This document shows, in pieces, positions 1-9,178 of a DNA stretch of 64,000 bases (the first letter of the stretch is position 1; each line of letters starts with the position of its first letter). The notes beneath the pieces are model-generated. The model worked only from the letters and a program-made list of their open reading frames with translations. It did no database searches and had not been told where the DNA came from. The DNA lies in NCBI GenBank assembly GCA_019187085.1, contig JABARS010000003.1, positions 163,326-227,325 of the forward strand, written 5' to 3'. Position numbers and translations under genes: made by a program. The DNA comes from Pseudorhodoplanes sp. Lineage in GTDB: Bacteria; Pseudomonadota; Alphaproteobacteria; Rhizobiales; Xanthobacteraceae.

Positions 1-237
1 ATCCTCCCGCACCGGCAGGACTTCGTCCTCGACGATGAAGTTCTGGTCGGGACCACTGACCTTCATGATCACGTGGCAGTGATGATGGACATGCGGCACC
101 AGCGAGGTGTCCATGTCGAGCAGGGCCACCCGACCGAAGTTCCCGCGAAGAATTCCCAAGGCCGTCGTCACCGAACGCACCTCCTCGACAATAGGGCCGC
201 TGCCTAACAACTGTGGCGCGATTAGGCGCCGACCCAC
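1..237 (-). CDS. AraC-family regulator, N-terminal part (runs off window)
   Basis: The minus strand is open from a GTG at 237 to the window edge, giving 79 residues. The translation contains a histidine-rich stretch (HVHHHCHVIMKVSGP) followed by FIVEDEVLPV. This resembles the cupin-like sensing domain at the N-terminus of AraC-type regulators; the HTH part would lie outside the window. The start is uncertain: GTG at 180 is in frame, and an ATG at 250 in another frame runs straight into a stop. It is divergent from the fatty acid hydroxylase and could regulate it or the importer behind it (inference). The family call rests on a short stretch. Confidence 0.55.
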   Translation of the reverse strand, partial: MGRRLIAPQLLGSGPIVEEVRSVTTALGILRGNFGRVALLDMDTSLVPHVHHHCHVIMKVSGPDQNFIVEDEVLPVRED

Positions 238-379
238 TCCGACGGCATCTTAGCCCGAAAAATCATCCTGAGCGATAAGTTTGGAGACGCATTGGGAAGG
301 CCCTGCGCGCCGTCGGGGCGCAGTCTGATGCGGAATCGCGGCGCCAGATCGCGACGGTCAAGCTGAGGGAGGTCTTCCA

Positions 380-1200
380 GTGAGCGCGGTTATTCAGGAT
401 CCGAGTCGCGACAAGCGCGAACAGGAACGGCAGGCGCTTTTCCGCCAGCGTTTCGTCGAACAGAGCCCGTGGTGGTATCGCGGCGAATACCATCTCGCCT
501 TCATGCTGATCGTGACGTTCGGCACCATCGCCTATTGCTGGATGCACATCGACAACAGCACGTGGTGGGAATGGCTGCTGATCATCCCCTTCGCGCTGTT
601 CGGCAACTGGGCCGAATGGGCGGCGCACCGCTACATTCTTCATCGGCCGGTGCCCGGGCTGGAGATGATCTACAAGCGCCATTGCACCGTCCATCATCAG
701 TTCTCACGCATCACGATCTGGGCTACAAAGGCCACGAGCATTGGCGGGCCTTGCTGTTCCCGCCGTTTGCGCCGATCGGTTTCATCCTGGTGTCGATCCC
801 GCCAGCCATTGCGATCGGCTACCTGATCTCGGCGAACGCCGGTTACATCGCCGTTCTGACCATGGCGGCCTACTACCTCATGTATGAGGGGCTGCACACC
901 TTGTCGCACGTCGATGACGAGCGGCACCCGTACCTGAAGCACATTCCGCTGATCAACACCGTGCGGCGGATGCACTACATGCACCACGTGCTCGGCTTCA
1001 TGCAGACGCGGAATTTCAATCTCACGTTCCCGATCTGCGATGCCCTGTTCGGCACCAGCGACCTCGATCGCGGCCTGGTGGGAACGCTATTCAACGGCGC
1101 GACCCACGAGTACATGCGCAAGGACCTCAAGCCGGTCGATCCGAATATTCCGGTGCCGGTCATCGATGACGTCGCGCAGCCGCGAGGTAAGCCGGTCTGA
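380..1200 (+). pseudogene. Fatty acid hydroxylase / sterol desaturase family, frameshifted
   Basis: This is a membrane di-iron hydroxylase of the fatty acid hydroxylase superfamily. The first part starts at GTG 380 behind a GAGGGAGG-like ribosome site and shows a hydrophobic helix pair, then HRYILHR and HCTVHHQF. The rest of the family pattern (HHDLGYKGHEHW, HTLSHVDDE, MHYMHH) continues in the next frame to a stop at 1200. One missing base near 702 explains the break: adding a T after TTCT restores HHQFFTHHDLGYKG. All histidine boxes are otherwise present, so this is either a very recent mutation or a sequencing error. It ends just before a strong hairpin and may be unrelated to the importer downstream. 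Confidence 0.8.
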
Positions 1201-1212
1201 TGCGGACTGCTG

Positions 1213-1245
1213 CGCGGCAGCGGCCCGCCAGGGCCCGCTGCCGCG
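1213..1245 (+). terminator. Strong GC hairpin after the hydroxylase
   Basis: A perfect 11-bp inverted repeat (CGCGGCAGCGG / CCGCTGCCGCG) with an 11-nt loop begins 12 bases after the hydroxylase stop and is followed by AATTTGT. It fits an intrinsic terminator with a weak U tract, separating the hydroxylase from the importer operon. Confidence 0.6.
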
Positions 1246-1288
1246 AATTTGTCGAAAGAAAACTTCCAGAAACGAACAGGGGTGGAAC

Positions 1289-2500
1289 ATGAAATCGCAT
1301 ATCGGACTCTGCGCGGGGCTCACCCTCGCGCTCACAGTAGGGGTTCCCGGCGTCGCCAGCGCCAAGATCGGCTCCTGCACGGACCCGATCGTCCTCGGCA
1401 CGACTCTTTCGGAAACCGGGCCGTTCTCCACGCTCACCGATCAATGGCGGCAGATGACGGAGATATTCTTCGAGGAGCTCAACAAAGACGGCGGGATCAT
1501 GGTGAAATCCTGCAACAAGAAGCTCCCGGTCAAGATCGTGATCTACGACGACCAGAGCAATCCATCCACGGCGGTGTCGCTCTACGAAAAGATGGCGACG
1601 GTCGACAATGTCGATTTCTTCGTCGGCCCGGACTGGACCTCGCTCGGCCTGCCGGTGCCGACGGTGTCGGAGAAACATCAAATTCCGCTCGTCGCGTCCA
1701 ACGTCGCGACGCCGGCGGCCTATCAGCGCGGGTTTAAGTATATGTGGGGCACGCCCTATCCGGTGGTGCCACTCTGGTCCGAGCGCTATTTCGACATGCT
1801 CGACAAAGTCAATCCGAAGCCGAAGTCGATCTTCTTCGTGACGCACGACAACCCGGTGATGAAGGCTATCGCCGACGTGTGGAGCAAGAAGGCCGAGGCC
1901 AAGGGGCTCAAGATCATCGGCAGCGAGGTGTTTCCTGCGGACATGAAGGACTTCAGCGCTATCGTGCTGAAGATCCGCGCCGCTAGGCCCGACATCGTCT
2001 ATATTGCCTCGTTCGACAACGTCTCCGGCCCTCTGGTCCAGCAGATGCGACAGCAGCGCATCAAGGCCATGGACGTCCATCACACGATGCTCACGGGCGC
2101 ACTGGCGCGTCAGGTCGGCAAGGACCTGGAAGGGGTGACCGGCGAGCTCGCTTGGTATCCCGGCATCAAGGGGCCCTATAGCGAGTTGGTCACCCGCGTG
2201 TTGGAGCGCGCAAAGGTCGACATGTTCGAGACCATCTTCAGCATGGGCCGCATCGGCGCCTATCTGGTGATGACGCAGGCGATCGAACGCGCCGGCGCCG
2301 TCGACCGCGAGAAGGTACGGGAGGTGCTGACCAAAGGCACCTTCCAGGCGCCCCCGGGCGACATCGTGTTCGATGACAAGGGCTTTGCGACGACCAACGG
2401 CGCCTTCACCATCCAGATGCAGAGCGGCAAGGTTGTGGTTGTGTGGCCGGAGTCGGCTGCGACGGGTAAGCTGGTCTGGCCGTCGCCGAGCTGGCAGTAA
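1289..2500 (+). CDS. Liv-type ABC transporter periplasmic binding protein
   Basis: A 403-residue periplasmic ligand-binding protein of the Peripla_BP_6 (Leu/Ile/Val-binding) family. ATG 1289 follows GGGGTGG and gives a clear signal peptide ending VASA-KIGS. The mature protein begins with the family pattern DPIVLGTTLSETGPF and contains a YDDQSNPSTAV segment typical of these receptors. It heads a tight operon with LivH, a LivM-LivG fusion and LivF, so it supplies substrate to that importer. Ligands of this family include branched amino acids, aromatic acids, amides and other small carboxylates; the sequence alone does not identify this one. The neighbouring SDR dehydrogenase points to catabolism rather than amino acid supply (inference). 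Confidence 0.9.
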   Translation: MKSHIGLCAGLTLALTVGVPGVASAKIGSCTDPIVLGTTLSETGPFSTLTDQWRQMTEIFFEELNKDGGIMVKSCNKKLPVKIVIYDDQSNPSTAVSLYEKMATVDNVDFFVGPDWTSLGLPVPTVSEKHQIPLVASNVATPAAYQRGFKYMWGTPYPVVPLWSERYFDMLDKVNPKPKSIFFVTHDNPVMKAIADVWSKKAEAKGLKIIGSEVFPADMKDFSAIVLKIRAARPDIVYIASFDNVSGPLVQQMRQQRIKAMDVHHTMLTGALARQVGKDLEGVTGELAWYPGIKGPYSELVTRVLERAKVDMFETIFSMGRIGAYLVMTQAIERAGAVDREKVREVLTKGTFQAPPGDIVFDDKGFATTNGAFTIQMQSGKVVVVWPESAATGKLVWPSPSWQ

Positions 2501-2522
2501 GAGCGGCCAAGAGCCCAGCTGA

Positions 2523-3401
2523 ATGCCGATAGAGATACTGATTCAGGTTGCGATCGGCGGCGTGCTGATCGGGGGGCTGTACGCATTGTTCGCGTTCGGC
2601 CTCTCGCTCATCTACGGCGTTGCCCGCATTCTCAATTTCGCGCACGGGACGTTCCTGGCGATGGCCGGAGTCGGCGCCAGCGTTCTCTATGCCTCGCTTG
2701 CTTGGCATCCGCTGATCCTGCTGGCGCTGCTGGTGCCGGTGTTCTTCCTGTTCGGCTGCGGCTTTTACACCGTGCTGCTGGAGCCTTTGCGCCAGCGCAA
2801 CCATTTCCAGATGATCATCGGCACGGTGCTGACCACCGTCGGGTCGCTGATCATCCTCACCGATCTCGCGGCTGCGCTCGCGGGCCCGCGGCCGCGCAAC
2901 ATCCCGTTGCGCTCCGACGTGTTCGAATTCGGGGAAGTTCTTGTGCCGACGTCAATGGCCTATATGCTGCTCGGCATCGTCGTGCTGACGGTGGCGCTGC
3001 ATGTCTTTCTGCAGCGGTCCTGGTTCGGACGCGCCATCCGCGCGGTGACACAGGATCATGTCGGCGCGGCGATCTGCGGCATCCGCAGCGGCGTCGTGCA
3101 TGCCTTGACCTTCGGCGTGGGCTCGGCGCTTGCGGCGGTGGCGGGCGTGCTGTACGCCATGACCTTCCCGATCGATCCCTATTCCGGCTTCCACCTCACG
3201 GTGAAGGCTTTCACCATTATCGTGCTTGGCGGCGTCGGTAATCTGATCGGTGCGCTGGCGGCCGGCCTGTTCCTCGGCGTTTCGGAAGCCTTCACCGCCT
3301 TCCTGTGGAAGCCGGAATGGGCGACGGCCCTCAGCATCGTGTTGCTGCTGGTCATCCTGGTCGCGTTCCCGCGCGGTTTCGGCTCGTGGCGGAGGCATTG
3401 A
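2523..3401 (+). CDS. livH: Liv-type ABC transporter permease, LivH family
   Basis: A 292-residue inner-membrane permease with about eight hydrophobic helices. Family motifs include GLYALFAFGLSLIYGVARILN near residue 20 (N-terminal LivH pattern) and the cytoplasmic coupling region RAVTQDHVGAAICGI followed by the IVLGGVGNLIGAL helix. It starts 22 bases after the binding protein. Its stop sits next to the start of the downstream permease-ATPase fusion, so the two are translationally close. It should pair with the LivM half of that fusion. The symbol marks family membership, not a proven leucine transporter. Confidence 0.9.
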   Translation: MPIEILIQVAIGGVLIGGLYALFAFGLSLIYGVARILNFAHGTFLAMAGVGASVLYASLAWHPLILLALLVPVFFLFGCGFYTVLLEPLRQRNHFQMIIGTVLTTVGSLIILTDLAAALAGPRPRNIPLRSDVFEFGEVLVPTSMAYMLLGIVVLTVALHVFLQRSWFGRAIRAVTQDHVGAAICGIRSGVVHALTFGVGSALAAVAGVLYAMTFPIDPYSGFHLTVKAFTIIVLGGVGNLIGALAAGLFLGVSEAFTAFLWKPEWATALSIVLLLVILVAFPRGFGSWRRH

Positions 3402-3403
3402 AC

Positions 3404-5152
3404 GTGCTCCGCTTCACTCCGCTGATGATCGGCGCGGGCGTCTTCGCGCTGATCGCGCTGCTGCCGCTGGTCGGCAGCGCCTATGTGATCAGCCTCGCTT
3501 TCGCGCTGCTGATTGCCTTCGTGCTGGCGCAGAGCTGGGATTGGATCGGCGGCGAAGCCGGTTACGTCAATCTCGGACATTTCGTCTATTACGGGCTCGG
3601 CGCCTACGTGTTCAGCATCATGCTGGTGCGCGGCGTGCCATTGCCGCTCTGCTTAGCGTTGGCGGGCATCATCGTGGCGGCGATCGCGGCCTTGCTTTCA
3701 TTTCCGCTGTTCCGTCTGCAAGGCGACTATTTCGCCTTCGCCACGCTGGCCTTGCTGCCGCTCGCCGAACTGCTGGCATTCAATCTGACGCCGCTCACCG
3801 GCGGCGCCGACGGCATTGTGCTGCCGCCGCACTATGTGCTGGTGCCGGCACTGCTGCTGGCGACGGCGCTCAGCGCCATCACCATGTACGCGACCGGCGC
3901 GCTGACCCGCAGCCGCTTCGGCTATGCACTGAAGAGCATCCGCAACGACGAACTGGCGGCCGAAGTCATCGGCGTGCCGGTGTTCTCCGCCAAGCTGAAG
4001 ATCATGGTGCTGAGCGCGGTCTTTGCCGCCCTGGCCGGCGGCATCAGCGCCTGGCAGCTCAGCTACATCGACCCGCCGACGGTGTTCGGCCTCAACATCG
4101 CCCTGGTGCCGGTGGCCATGGCGCTGCTCGGCGGCACCGGCATGCGCTGGGGCCCGCTGATTGGCGTGGTGCTGCTGTTCACGCTGCAGCAATGGCTGCT
4201 GGTCAATGTCACCATGCTGCAGGCGACGATTTACGGCGTGGTCATCCTGTTGATCGGCCGTTTCATGCCGGGTGGCCTGTTGCGGGCAGGCCCGATCAAG
4301 CGTGTCCCGTTGCTGCGTGAGATGGCGCGCGAGCACCATGTGAGCGTCGAAGGGCCGGCCGGCGGGGACCTGGCCGCGCGCGGCTTGCCGTTGCCGGCGC
4401 CGGCCGTCAGGTCGGCGCAGCCTTTGCTCGAGTGCCGCCAACTGACCATGGCCTTCGGCGGCAACGTGGCGGTCAACAGCGTCAATCTGTCGGTCCGTCA
4501 GGGCGAAATCATAGGCCTGGTGGGCGCCAACGGCTCCGGCAAGACCACGATGTTCAACTGCATCTCCAAGGTCTACGAGCCGAAGGGCGAGCTGATCTTC
4601 GGCGGGCAATCCTTGCTCGGGCTGCGGCGCGACGAGGTCTCGCGCCTCGGTGTCGGCCGCACCTTCCAGATTCCGCGGCCGTTCGGCGACCTGACCGTGG
4701 CGGAAAACATCGCAGTCGCACTCACCAACCGCGCCGAGAAAGTGCCGATGGCGGACGCGCTCGCGGGCGGCGCCGACTTCGCGTCCTTCGTGGGTCTCGG
4801 CGACTTCCTGTCCACGCGCGCCGACGCGCTGACGCTGCAGCAGAAGAAGAGTCTCGAACTGGCGCGCGCGCTGGCGCTCAAACCGAAGCTGCTGCTGGTC
4901 GACGAGGTGGCATCGGGCTTGACGCCGGCGGAGGTGAAACGCTTCGTCAGCCACATCCGCACGCTGCGCGACCAGTACGGCATGACGGTGATCTGGGTCG
5001 AGCACATCTTCTCCGCGCTGGAGGAGGTGGTCGACCGGCTGGTCGTGCTGGAGCAGGGCTCGGTCATCGCGGACGCGCCGCTGGCGGAAGCGGTGCGCGA
5101 CGAGCGCGTGCTCAAATCCTACCTCGGCGGCGCGCCGGTGGGGGCCGCATGA
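3404..5152 (+). CDS. LivM permease fused to LivG ATPase
   Basis: A 582-residue fusion. Residues 1 to about 310 are a LivM-type permease (GLGAYVFSIML, QGDYFAFATLALLPLAE, ALKSIRNDELAAEVIGV). A linker of about 40 residues precedes a LivG-type ATPase with Walker A GANGSGKTT and Walker B LLLVDEVASGL. I chose GTG 3404 because GGAGG lies 8 bases upstream; TTG 3398, overlapping the livH stop, is the alternative. The ABC signature is degenerate (LTLQQKKSLELARAL where LivG usually has LPYGQQRRLEIA), and Walker B lacks the usual DEP (DEV). Such fusions are known in Bradyrhizobium-type genomes. The stop overlaps the next gene as ATGA. Confidence 0.88.
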   Translation: MLRFTPLMIGAGVFALIALLPLVGSAYVISLAFALLIAFVLAQSWDWIGGEAGYVNLGHFVYYGLGAYVFSIMLVRGVPLPLCLALAGIIVAAIAALLSFPLFRLQGDYFAFATLALLPLAELLAFNLTPLTGGADGIVLPPHYVLVPALLLATALSAITMYATGALTRSRFGYALKSIRNDELAAEVIGVPVFSAKLKIMVLSAVFAALAGGISAWQLSYIDPPTVFGLNIALVPVAMALLGGTGMRWGPLIGVVLLFTLQQWLLVNVTMLQATIYGVVILLIGRFMPGGLLRAGPIKRVPLLREMAREHHVSVEGPAGGDLAARGLPLPAPAVRSAQPLLECRQLTMAFGGNVAVNSVNLSVRQGEIIGLVGANGSGKTTMFNCISKVYEPKGELIFGGQSLLGLRRDEVSRLGVGRTFQIPRPFGDLTVAENIAVALTNRAEKVPMADALAGGADFASFVGLGDFLSTRADALTLQQKKSLELARALALKPKLLLVDEVASGLTPAEVKRFVSHIRTLRDQYGMTVIWVEHIFSALEEVVDRLVVLEQGSVIADAPLAEAVRDERVLKSYLGGAPVGAA

Positions 5153-5865
5153 CGCCGATACTCGAGATCAGCAACCTCGCGGTCGAGCGCGGCAACCTGC
5201 GCGCGCTGTGGGACGTCACGATGCACGTCATGCCGGGCGAGCGGGTCGGGCTGCTCGGCGCCAACGGCGCTGGAAAGAGCACCACGCTGGGCGCGATCAT
5301 CGGGCTGTATCCGCCGCTCTCCGGCCAGATCAAATTCGACGGCCAGCCGATCGAGCGGCAGCCGCCGAGCGCCAATGTGGCGCGCGGCATCGCCTTGGTG
5401 CCGGAGGGCCGGCGGCTGTTCCCGGAAATGACGGTGCGGGAAAACCTCGAAATGGGCGCCTACCTGCCCGAACCGCGCGCCGCGCTAGCGGCCGGCCTTA
5501 ACGACGTGTTTGCGCTGTTCCCGGTGCTGAAGGAGAAGGCCCAGCAGCCCGCCGGCGAGCTGAGCGGCGGACAGCAGCAGATGGTGGCGATCGGCCGCGC
5601 GATGATGTCGCGGCCGCGCCTGCTGCTGCTGGACGAACCGTTCCTCGGCGTGGCGCCGCTGCTGGTCGACGAGGTGGTGAAGGCTTTGCGCGAAATCTCG
5701 GTGCGCGGCGTCACCGTCTTGCTGGTCGAGCAGAACATCCACCGCGCGCTCGATTTTGTCGAACGTGCCTATGTTATCGAGAACGGCCGCGCGGTTCTTG
5801 AGGGCAGCCGGGACGCCCTTTTGAACGACAAGAGCTTCAGCAGCAAGTTCCTCGGCCTCGACTGA
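5149..5865 (+). CDS. livF: Liv-type ABC transporter ATPase, LivF family
   Basis: A 238-residue ATP-binding subunit. Visible are Walker A GANGAGKST, the LivF-type segment GIALVPEGRRLFPEMTVREN, signature LSGGQQQM, Walker B LLLLDEPFLG and the H-loop region LLVEQNIH. The start overlaps the stop of the LivM-LivG fusion (ATGA), which implies coupled translation. It supplies the second nucleotide-binding site. Unlike the fused LivG half it has a canonical signature motif, so the ATPase pair may be asymmetric (inference). Confidence 0.92.
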   Translation: MTPILEISNLAVERGNLRALWDVTMHVMPGERVGLLGANGAGKSTTLGAIIGLYPPLSGQIKFDGQPIERQPPSANVARGIALVPEGRRLFPEMTVRENLEMGAYLPEPRAALAAGLNDVFALFPVLKEKAQQPAGELSGGQQQMVAIGRAMMSRPRLLLLDEPFLGVAPLLVDEVVKALREISVRGVTVLLVEQNIHRALDFVERAYVIENGRAVLEGSRDALLNDKSFSSKFLGLD

Positions 5866-5887
5866 ACCATCAACGACGGAGTGACAT

Positions 5888-6646
5888 GTGGGACGCCTGA
5901 GCGGCAAGGTAGCCATCGTAACTGGCGCGGCGCAGGGCATCGGCGCGGCTTACGCCAAGGCGCTGGCGGCGGAAGGCGCAAAGCTGGGGCTTTGCGATCT
6001 CAAGGCGCCCGATGCGGTGGTCAAGGAGATCACAGCCGCGGGCGGCGAGGCATTGAGCCTGGCCTGCGACGTCACCGATGCGCGCGCGGTGGCAAATCTC
6101 GCCGCCGAGACCGAGCGCGCCTTCGGCGGCATTCATATCTTGGTCAACAATGCCGGCATCTTTGCCAGCCTGGCGCTCAAGCCGATGAGCGAGATCGACA
6201 GCAAGGAATGGGATCTGGTCATGGCGGTGAACGTGCGCGGCTCCTTCGAGTGCGCCAAGGCCGTGTTGCCGGTCATGCGCCGGCAGAAATACGGCAAGAT
6301 CATCAATATCGCATCCGGCACGGTGTTCAAGGGCGCGCCGATGCTATTGCACTATGTGTCGTCGAAGGGTGCGGTGGTGGCGATGACGCGGGCGCTGGCA
6401 CGCGAGGTCGGCGGCGACGGCATTCGGGTGAACTGCCTCGCGCCCGGCCTAACCATGAGCGAAGGCGTGCTTGCCAACAGCGATTGGGCCGGCGCGGTGG
6501 TCGCCAACAACGTGGCAAGCCGTTGCATCAAGCGCGACGCGACGCCCGAAGATCTCACCGGCGCCGTCGTATTCCTGGCCTCGGCGGAGAGCGACTTTAT
6601 GAGCGGCCAAACCATGGTTGTCGACGGCGGTTCGGTGACGCATTGA
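5888..6646 (+). CDS. SDR-family NAD(P)-dependent oxidoreductase
   Basis: A 252-residue classical short-chain dehydrogenase. The cofactor motif TGAAQGIGAAYA is near residue 12, NNAG near residue 85, the catalytic serine is in NIASGTVFKG, and the YVSSK pair lies about residue 156. The C-terminus ends in the common MVVDGGS pattern. GTG 5888 was chosen over an out-of-frame ATG two bases earlier because only the GTG frame gives the Rossmann N-terminus; GGAG lies about 6 bases upstream. It follows LivF by 22 bases and is the last gene of the importer operon, so it probably oxidises or reduces an alcohol/ketone derived from the imported compound (inference). Confidence 0.9.
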   Translation: MGRLSGKVAIVTGAAQGIGAAYAKALAAEGAKLGLCDLKAPDAVVKEITAAGGEALSLACDVTDARAVANLAAETERAFGGIHILVNNAGIFASLALKPMSEIDSKEWDLVMAVNVRGSFECAKAVLPVMRRQKYGKIINIASGTVFKGAPMLLHYVSSKGAVVAMTRALAREVGGDGIRVNCLAPGLTMSEGVLANSDWAGAVVANNVASRCIKRDATPEDLTGAVVFLASAESDFMSGQTMVVDGGSVTH

Positions 6647-6671
6647 GCCGGCGGCGCACTTCCCGCCGCTC
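6645..6671 (+). terminator. Hairpin between convergent genes
   Basis: GAGCCGGCGG pairs with CCGCCGCTC (one bulged base) right at the SDR stop. There is no T run after it. It lies between the converging SDR and GH88-like genes and could end transcription from the left. Confidence 0.4.
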
Positions 6672-6712
6672 ACGTTCCGAAAGCGTCGTCCGGCGATGAA
6701 TGCTTCAATTTA

Positions 6713-7873
6713 TCATGCCTGGGCATCAAGTCGCCCAGTCAGGACGCCAAGAGCTTCAAGCAAATAATAGTCACCCCATATCAATTCGTTCGCCGGGGCC
6801 ACGCCGTTATTGGGATCGAAGCACCCGTCTGCAAGGATGCCAGGCGGGCGCTTATCGGCAGGCGTCGTCGGCGTGAGATGTCTCTGGACAAGGGCCAGAA
6901 CTGTGTCCTGTGCGACTTGGGCGAGATGTGCGGCCTTGTTGCGATCCGGGTGCAAGGCGGACAGCTTCAGCAGCGCGGCCGCCGCGATGGCTGTTCCAGA
7001 TGTGTCGCGTTTGGTGTCCGCGGTCTTTTGAACGCTAAAGTCCCAATAGGCCACGAGATCTGGGGGAATGTTTTCGATCCACCAATCGGCAACCTTCTCG
7101 GCGAGGGCAAGGAGCCGCTTTTCCTCCGGCGCAAGCATCGCGCAGAGCGAAAATCCAAGCATTGCCCACGCCTGAGCGCGGGTCCAGATCGCAGAGGGCG
7201 ACGAACCCTTGTGCGTATAGCGGCGGACGACGCGACCGTTTGCCGGATCGAAGCTGGCCGACTGGATGACCGAGCCGTCCGGTTGCACGCAGAATTCGGC
7301 ATTTTTGTAAGCATGCGCGAGCGCGATCTTGCGGATGTTTTCATCCCGCGTCGCATTCGCCGTCCATAAAAGGAGGGGGCTGGCGATGACACCGTCGATA
7401 TTGCTTTCGTCATCGCCGACTTTGTGGGCTTCCTCGGCCTCGGTTCCAAGCGGAATCAAGCCGACCGTCGGGTTGAAGGCTTTCGCCAAGGTCTGGCCGG
7501 ACCTCACGGCGATTTCGTACGCGGCGCTGCTGTTCGCCAGCTGTGCGCCAAGCACGGCGCCATAGTAGAACAGAAATCCGCGAAATACCGATTTCGAATG
7601 TATTCTGGGCGCGAGCCTTCTCAGTGCGTCTTCCGCCGCATGAAAATAAGCAGGCTCGTTCCAGTATCGGCCGGCCAGCCACAATTCTCCGATCCAAAAT
7701 CCACCAGTCCAGAATCCATCCGCCGACGTGACCCACTGGCCTGTAGTCGGGTCGGCATAATGGGGAAAGCCGGGCAGCGATGACTGCATCGTTTCGTCGA
7801 TGCGGACTTTCATCCGGCCGAGTGCATTCTCCCAAATCGGGGTGGAAGCGGCGATGTCGTGCGTTGGATTCAT
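6713..7873 (-). CDS. Glycoside hydrolase family 88-like (unsaturated glucuronyl/rhamnogalacturonyl hydrolase)
   Basis: A 386-residue protein with the alternating helix pattern of an (alpha/alpha)6 barrel. Segments typical of GH88/GH105 hydrolases are WTGGFWIGELWLAGRYW near residue 55, DDESNIDGVIASPLLLW near 153 (containing an Asp at the position usual for the catalytic acid), WTRAQAWAMLGF near 230 and DTSGTAIAAAALL near 290. Members remove 4,5-unsaturated uronic acids from oligosaccharides made by lyases. No signal peptide is visible, consistent with a cytoplasmic enzyme. No lyase or sugar importer is adjacent, so the local role is unclear. It is convergent with the SDR gene and shares orientation with the CoA transferase upstream, 80 bases away. 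Confidence 0.8.
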   Translation of the reverse strand: MNPTHDIAASTPIWENALGRMKVRIDETMQSSLPGFPHYADPTTGQWVTSADGFWTGGFWIGELWLAGRYWNEPAYFHAAEDALRRLAPRIHSKSVFRGFLFYYGAVLGAQLANSSAAYEIAVRSGQTLAKAFNPTVGLIPLGTEAEEAHKVGDDESNIDGVIASPLLLWTANATRDENIRKIALAHAYKNAEFCVQPDGSVIQSASFDPANGRVVRRYTHKGSSPSAIWTRAQAWAMLGFSLCAMLAPEEKRLLALAEKVADWWIENIPPDLVAYWDFSVQKTADTKRDTSGTAIAAAALLKLSALHPDRNKAAHLAQVAQDTVLALVQRHLTPTTPADKRPPGILADGCFDPNNGVAPANELIWGDYYLLEALGVLTGRLDAQA

Positions 7874-7953
7874 TATCGATCAACCTTGCAGGCTGGTGTC
7901 GGATGCCCTCGTGCGCAGAGTTCTGCTTCAATGCTCGCCGGCATGCACAATAC

Positions 7954-9165
7954 TCATCTTACGATGCTGGCGCCGCGAAGGGCCTGGATCTCTTCCGGCG
8001 AAAATCCGAAGGAAGCGAGAACGCCGTCGCTGTCCGCGCCAAGTGCCGTCGGCTGGCGATAGACTTTCGGCGGCGTTCGCGAAAGCCGAACGGGATTTCC
8101 CGCGAGCCGAGCCGCCTTCTGCCCGGGAATCGGGACGTCCCAGATCGTGCCGTTATGGATTGTCTGCGGATGATCGACGACGTCGGCGACGTCGTTGACC
8201 GGCGCGCACAGAATGTCCACCTTCGCCAGCCGTGCCATGCAGTCCGCCGATTTGAAGCGGGCAAACACCGGGACGAGCATTTTTTCGATCTCGCGGAGGT
8301 GCTGGATTTGCAGATCCGTCGTCGCGAACTTCGGATTTTGACTGAGGTCTTCAATTTCGAACGCGCTGCAGAGTTTTTGCAGGGGATTATCCCGGAACAG
8401 CGTCAGCACGGTCAGCCAGCCGTCTTGCGTGCGATAGACCATGGCCTGCCGGAGCCAGCTGGTGCGGTATCCATAGATTTCCTGGCTCGAAATTTCGAGC
8501 GTCTGCATCGCCAAGGCGACGTCGAAGAGCGAGGTCGAAACCATCTGCCCGCGGCCGGACCGCTGTCGTTCGACCAGCGCGGCAAGAATTCCCTGCGTCA
8601 ACGACACGGCGGTGACGTAATCGACCGCTGGCGTGTTGTTGAGACGCGGGGATTCGCCGGGCTCTACGCCGCTCATGGCCAGCCCGCTAAACGATTGAGC
8701 CAGCATGTCCTGGCCGGGAAGATCGGCCATCGGCCCGCTCTCGCCGAAGGCCGAGCCGGCGGCGTAAATCAACCGAGGGTTGCGCCGGTGAATATCGGCG
8801 AATCCAAGTCCCAGACGCTCCATCACGCCGGGACGAAAATTATGCAGCAACACGTCGGCGCGGTCGACCAACCGCAGCAGCGCGTCACGGCCTTGAGCTT
8901 CCTTGATGTCGAGGCACAACGTCCGCTTGTTACGGCAGAGCGCCGCATAGTAGCAGCTCATTTCGCCGCGATCCCGGCCGACGGTATCGAGCGTGCGAAG
9001 GATGTCTCCAGGCGCGGGACGCTCGATCTTAATGACATCGGCGCCGAAATCGCCAAGCATCTGCGCAGCCAGCGGAACCTGCATGACCATGCCGAGCTCG
9101 AGCACGACAATGCCGTCCAGGGCCATCGCCGACGAGGAAGGCTGAGGGGCTACAGGGGCGTCCAT
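7954..9165 (-). CDS. CaiB/BaiF (family III) CoA transferase
   Basis: A 403-residue family III CoA transferase. The N-terminus has the typical LDGIVVLELGMVMQVPLAAQ and LGDFGADVIKIERP pattern; the middle has VLLHNFRPGVMERLGL and the active-site region PAVDYVTAVSLTQGILAAL, whose Asp is the likely acyl-anhydride residue. Members move CoA between carboxylic acids without forming free CoA. ATG 9165 is the longest start; an internal ATG at 9126 (MALDGIVV) is also plausible. The gene is divergent from an acyl-CoA ligase, and the space between them carries a TetR-type palindrome over the -10 region. It is likely part of the same activation pathway; its substrate is unknown. Confidence 0.9.
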   Translation of the reverse strand: MDAPVAPQPSSSAMALDGIVVLELGMVMQVPLAAQMLGDFGADVIKIERPAPGDILRTLDTVGRDRGEMSCYYAALCRNKRTLCLDIKEAQGRDALLRLVDRADVLLHNFRPGVMERLGLGFADIHRRNPRLIYAAGSAFGESGPMADLPGQDMLAQSFSGLAMSGVEPGESPRLNNTPAVDYVTAVSLTQGILAALVERQRSGRGQMVSTSLFDVALAMQTLEISSQEIYGYRTSWLRQAMVYRTQDGWLTVLTLFRDNPLQKLCSAFEIEDLSQNPKFATTDLQIQHLREIEKMLVPVFARFKSADCMARLAKVDILCAPVNDVADVVDHPQTIHNGTIWDVPIPGQKAARLAGNPVRLSRTPPKVYRQPTALGADSDGVLASFGFSPEEIQALRGASIVR

Positions 9166-9178
9166 GCCGATTGCTCTA

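Noticed and set aside
3698..5005. 435-residue minus-strand open frame over the LivM-LivG fusion
   Set aside because: The fusion has Walker motifs and permease patterns; the opposite frame is low-complexity Arg/Gln/His.
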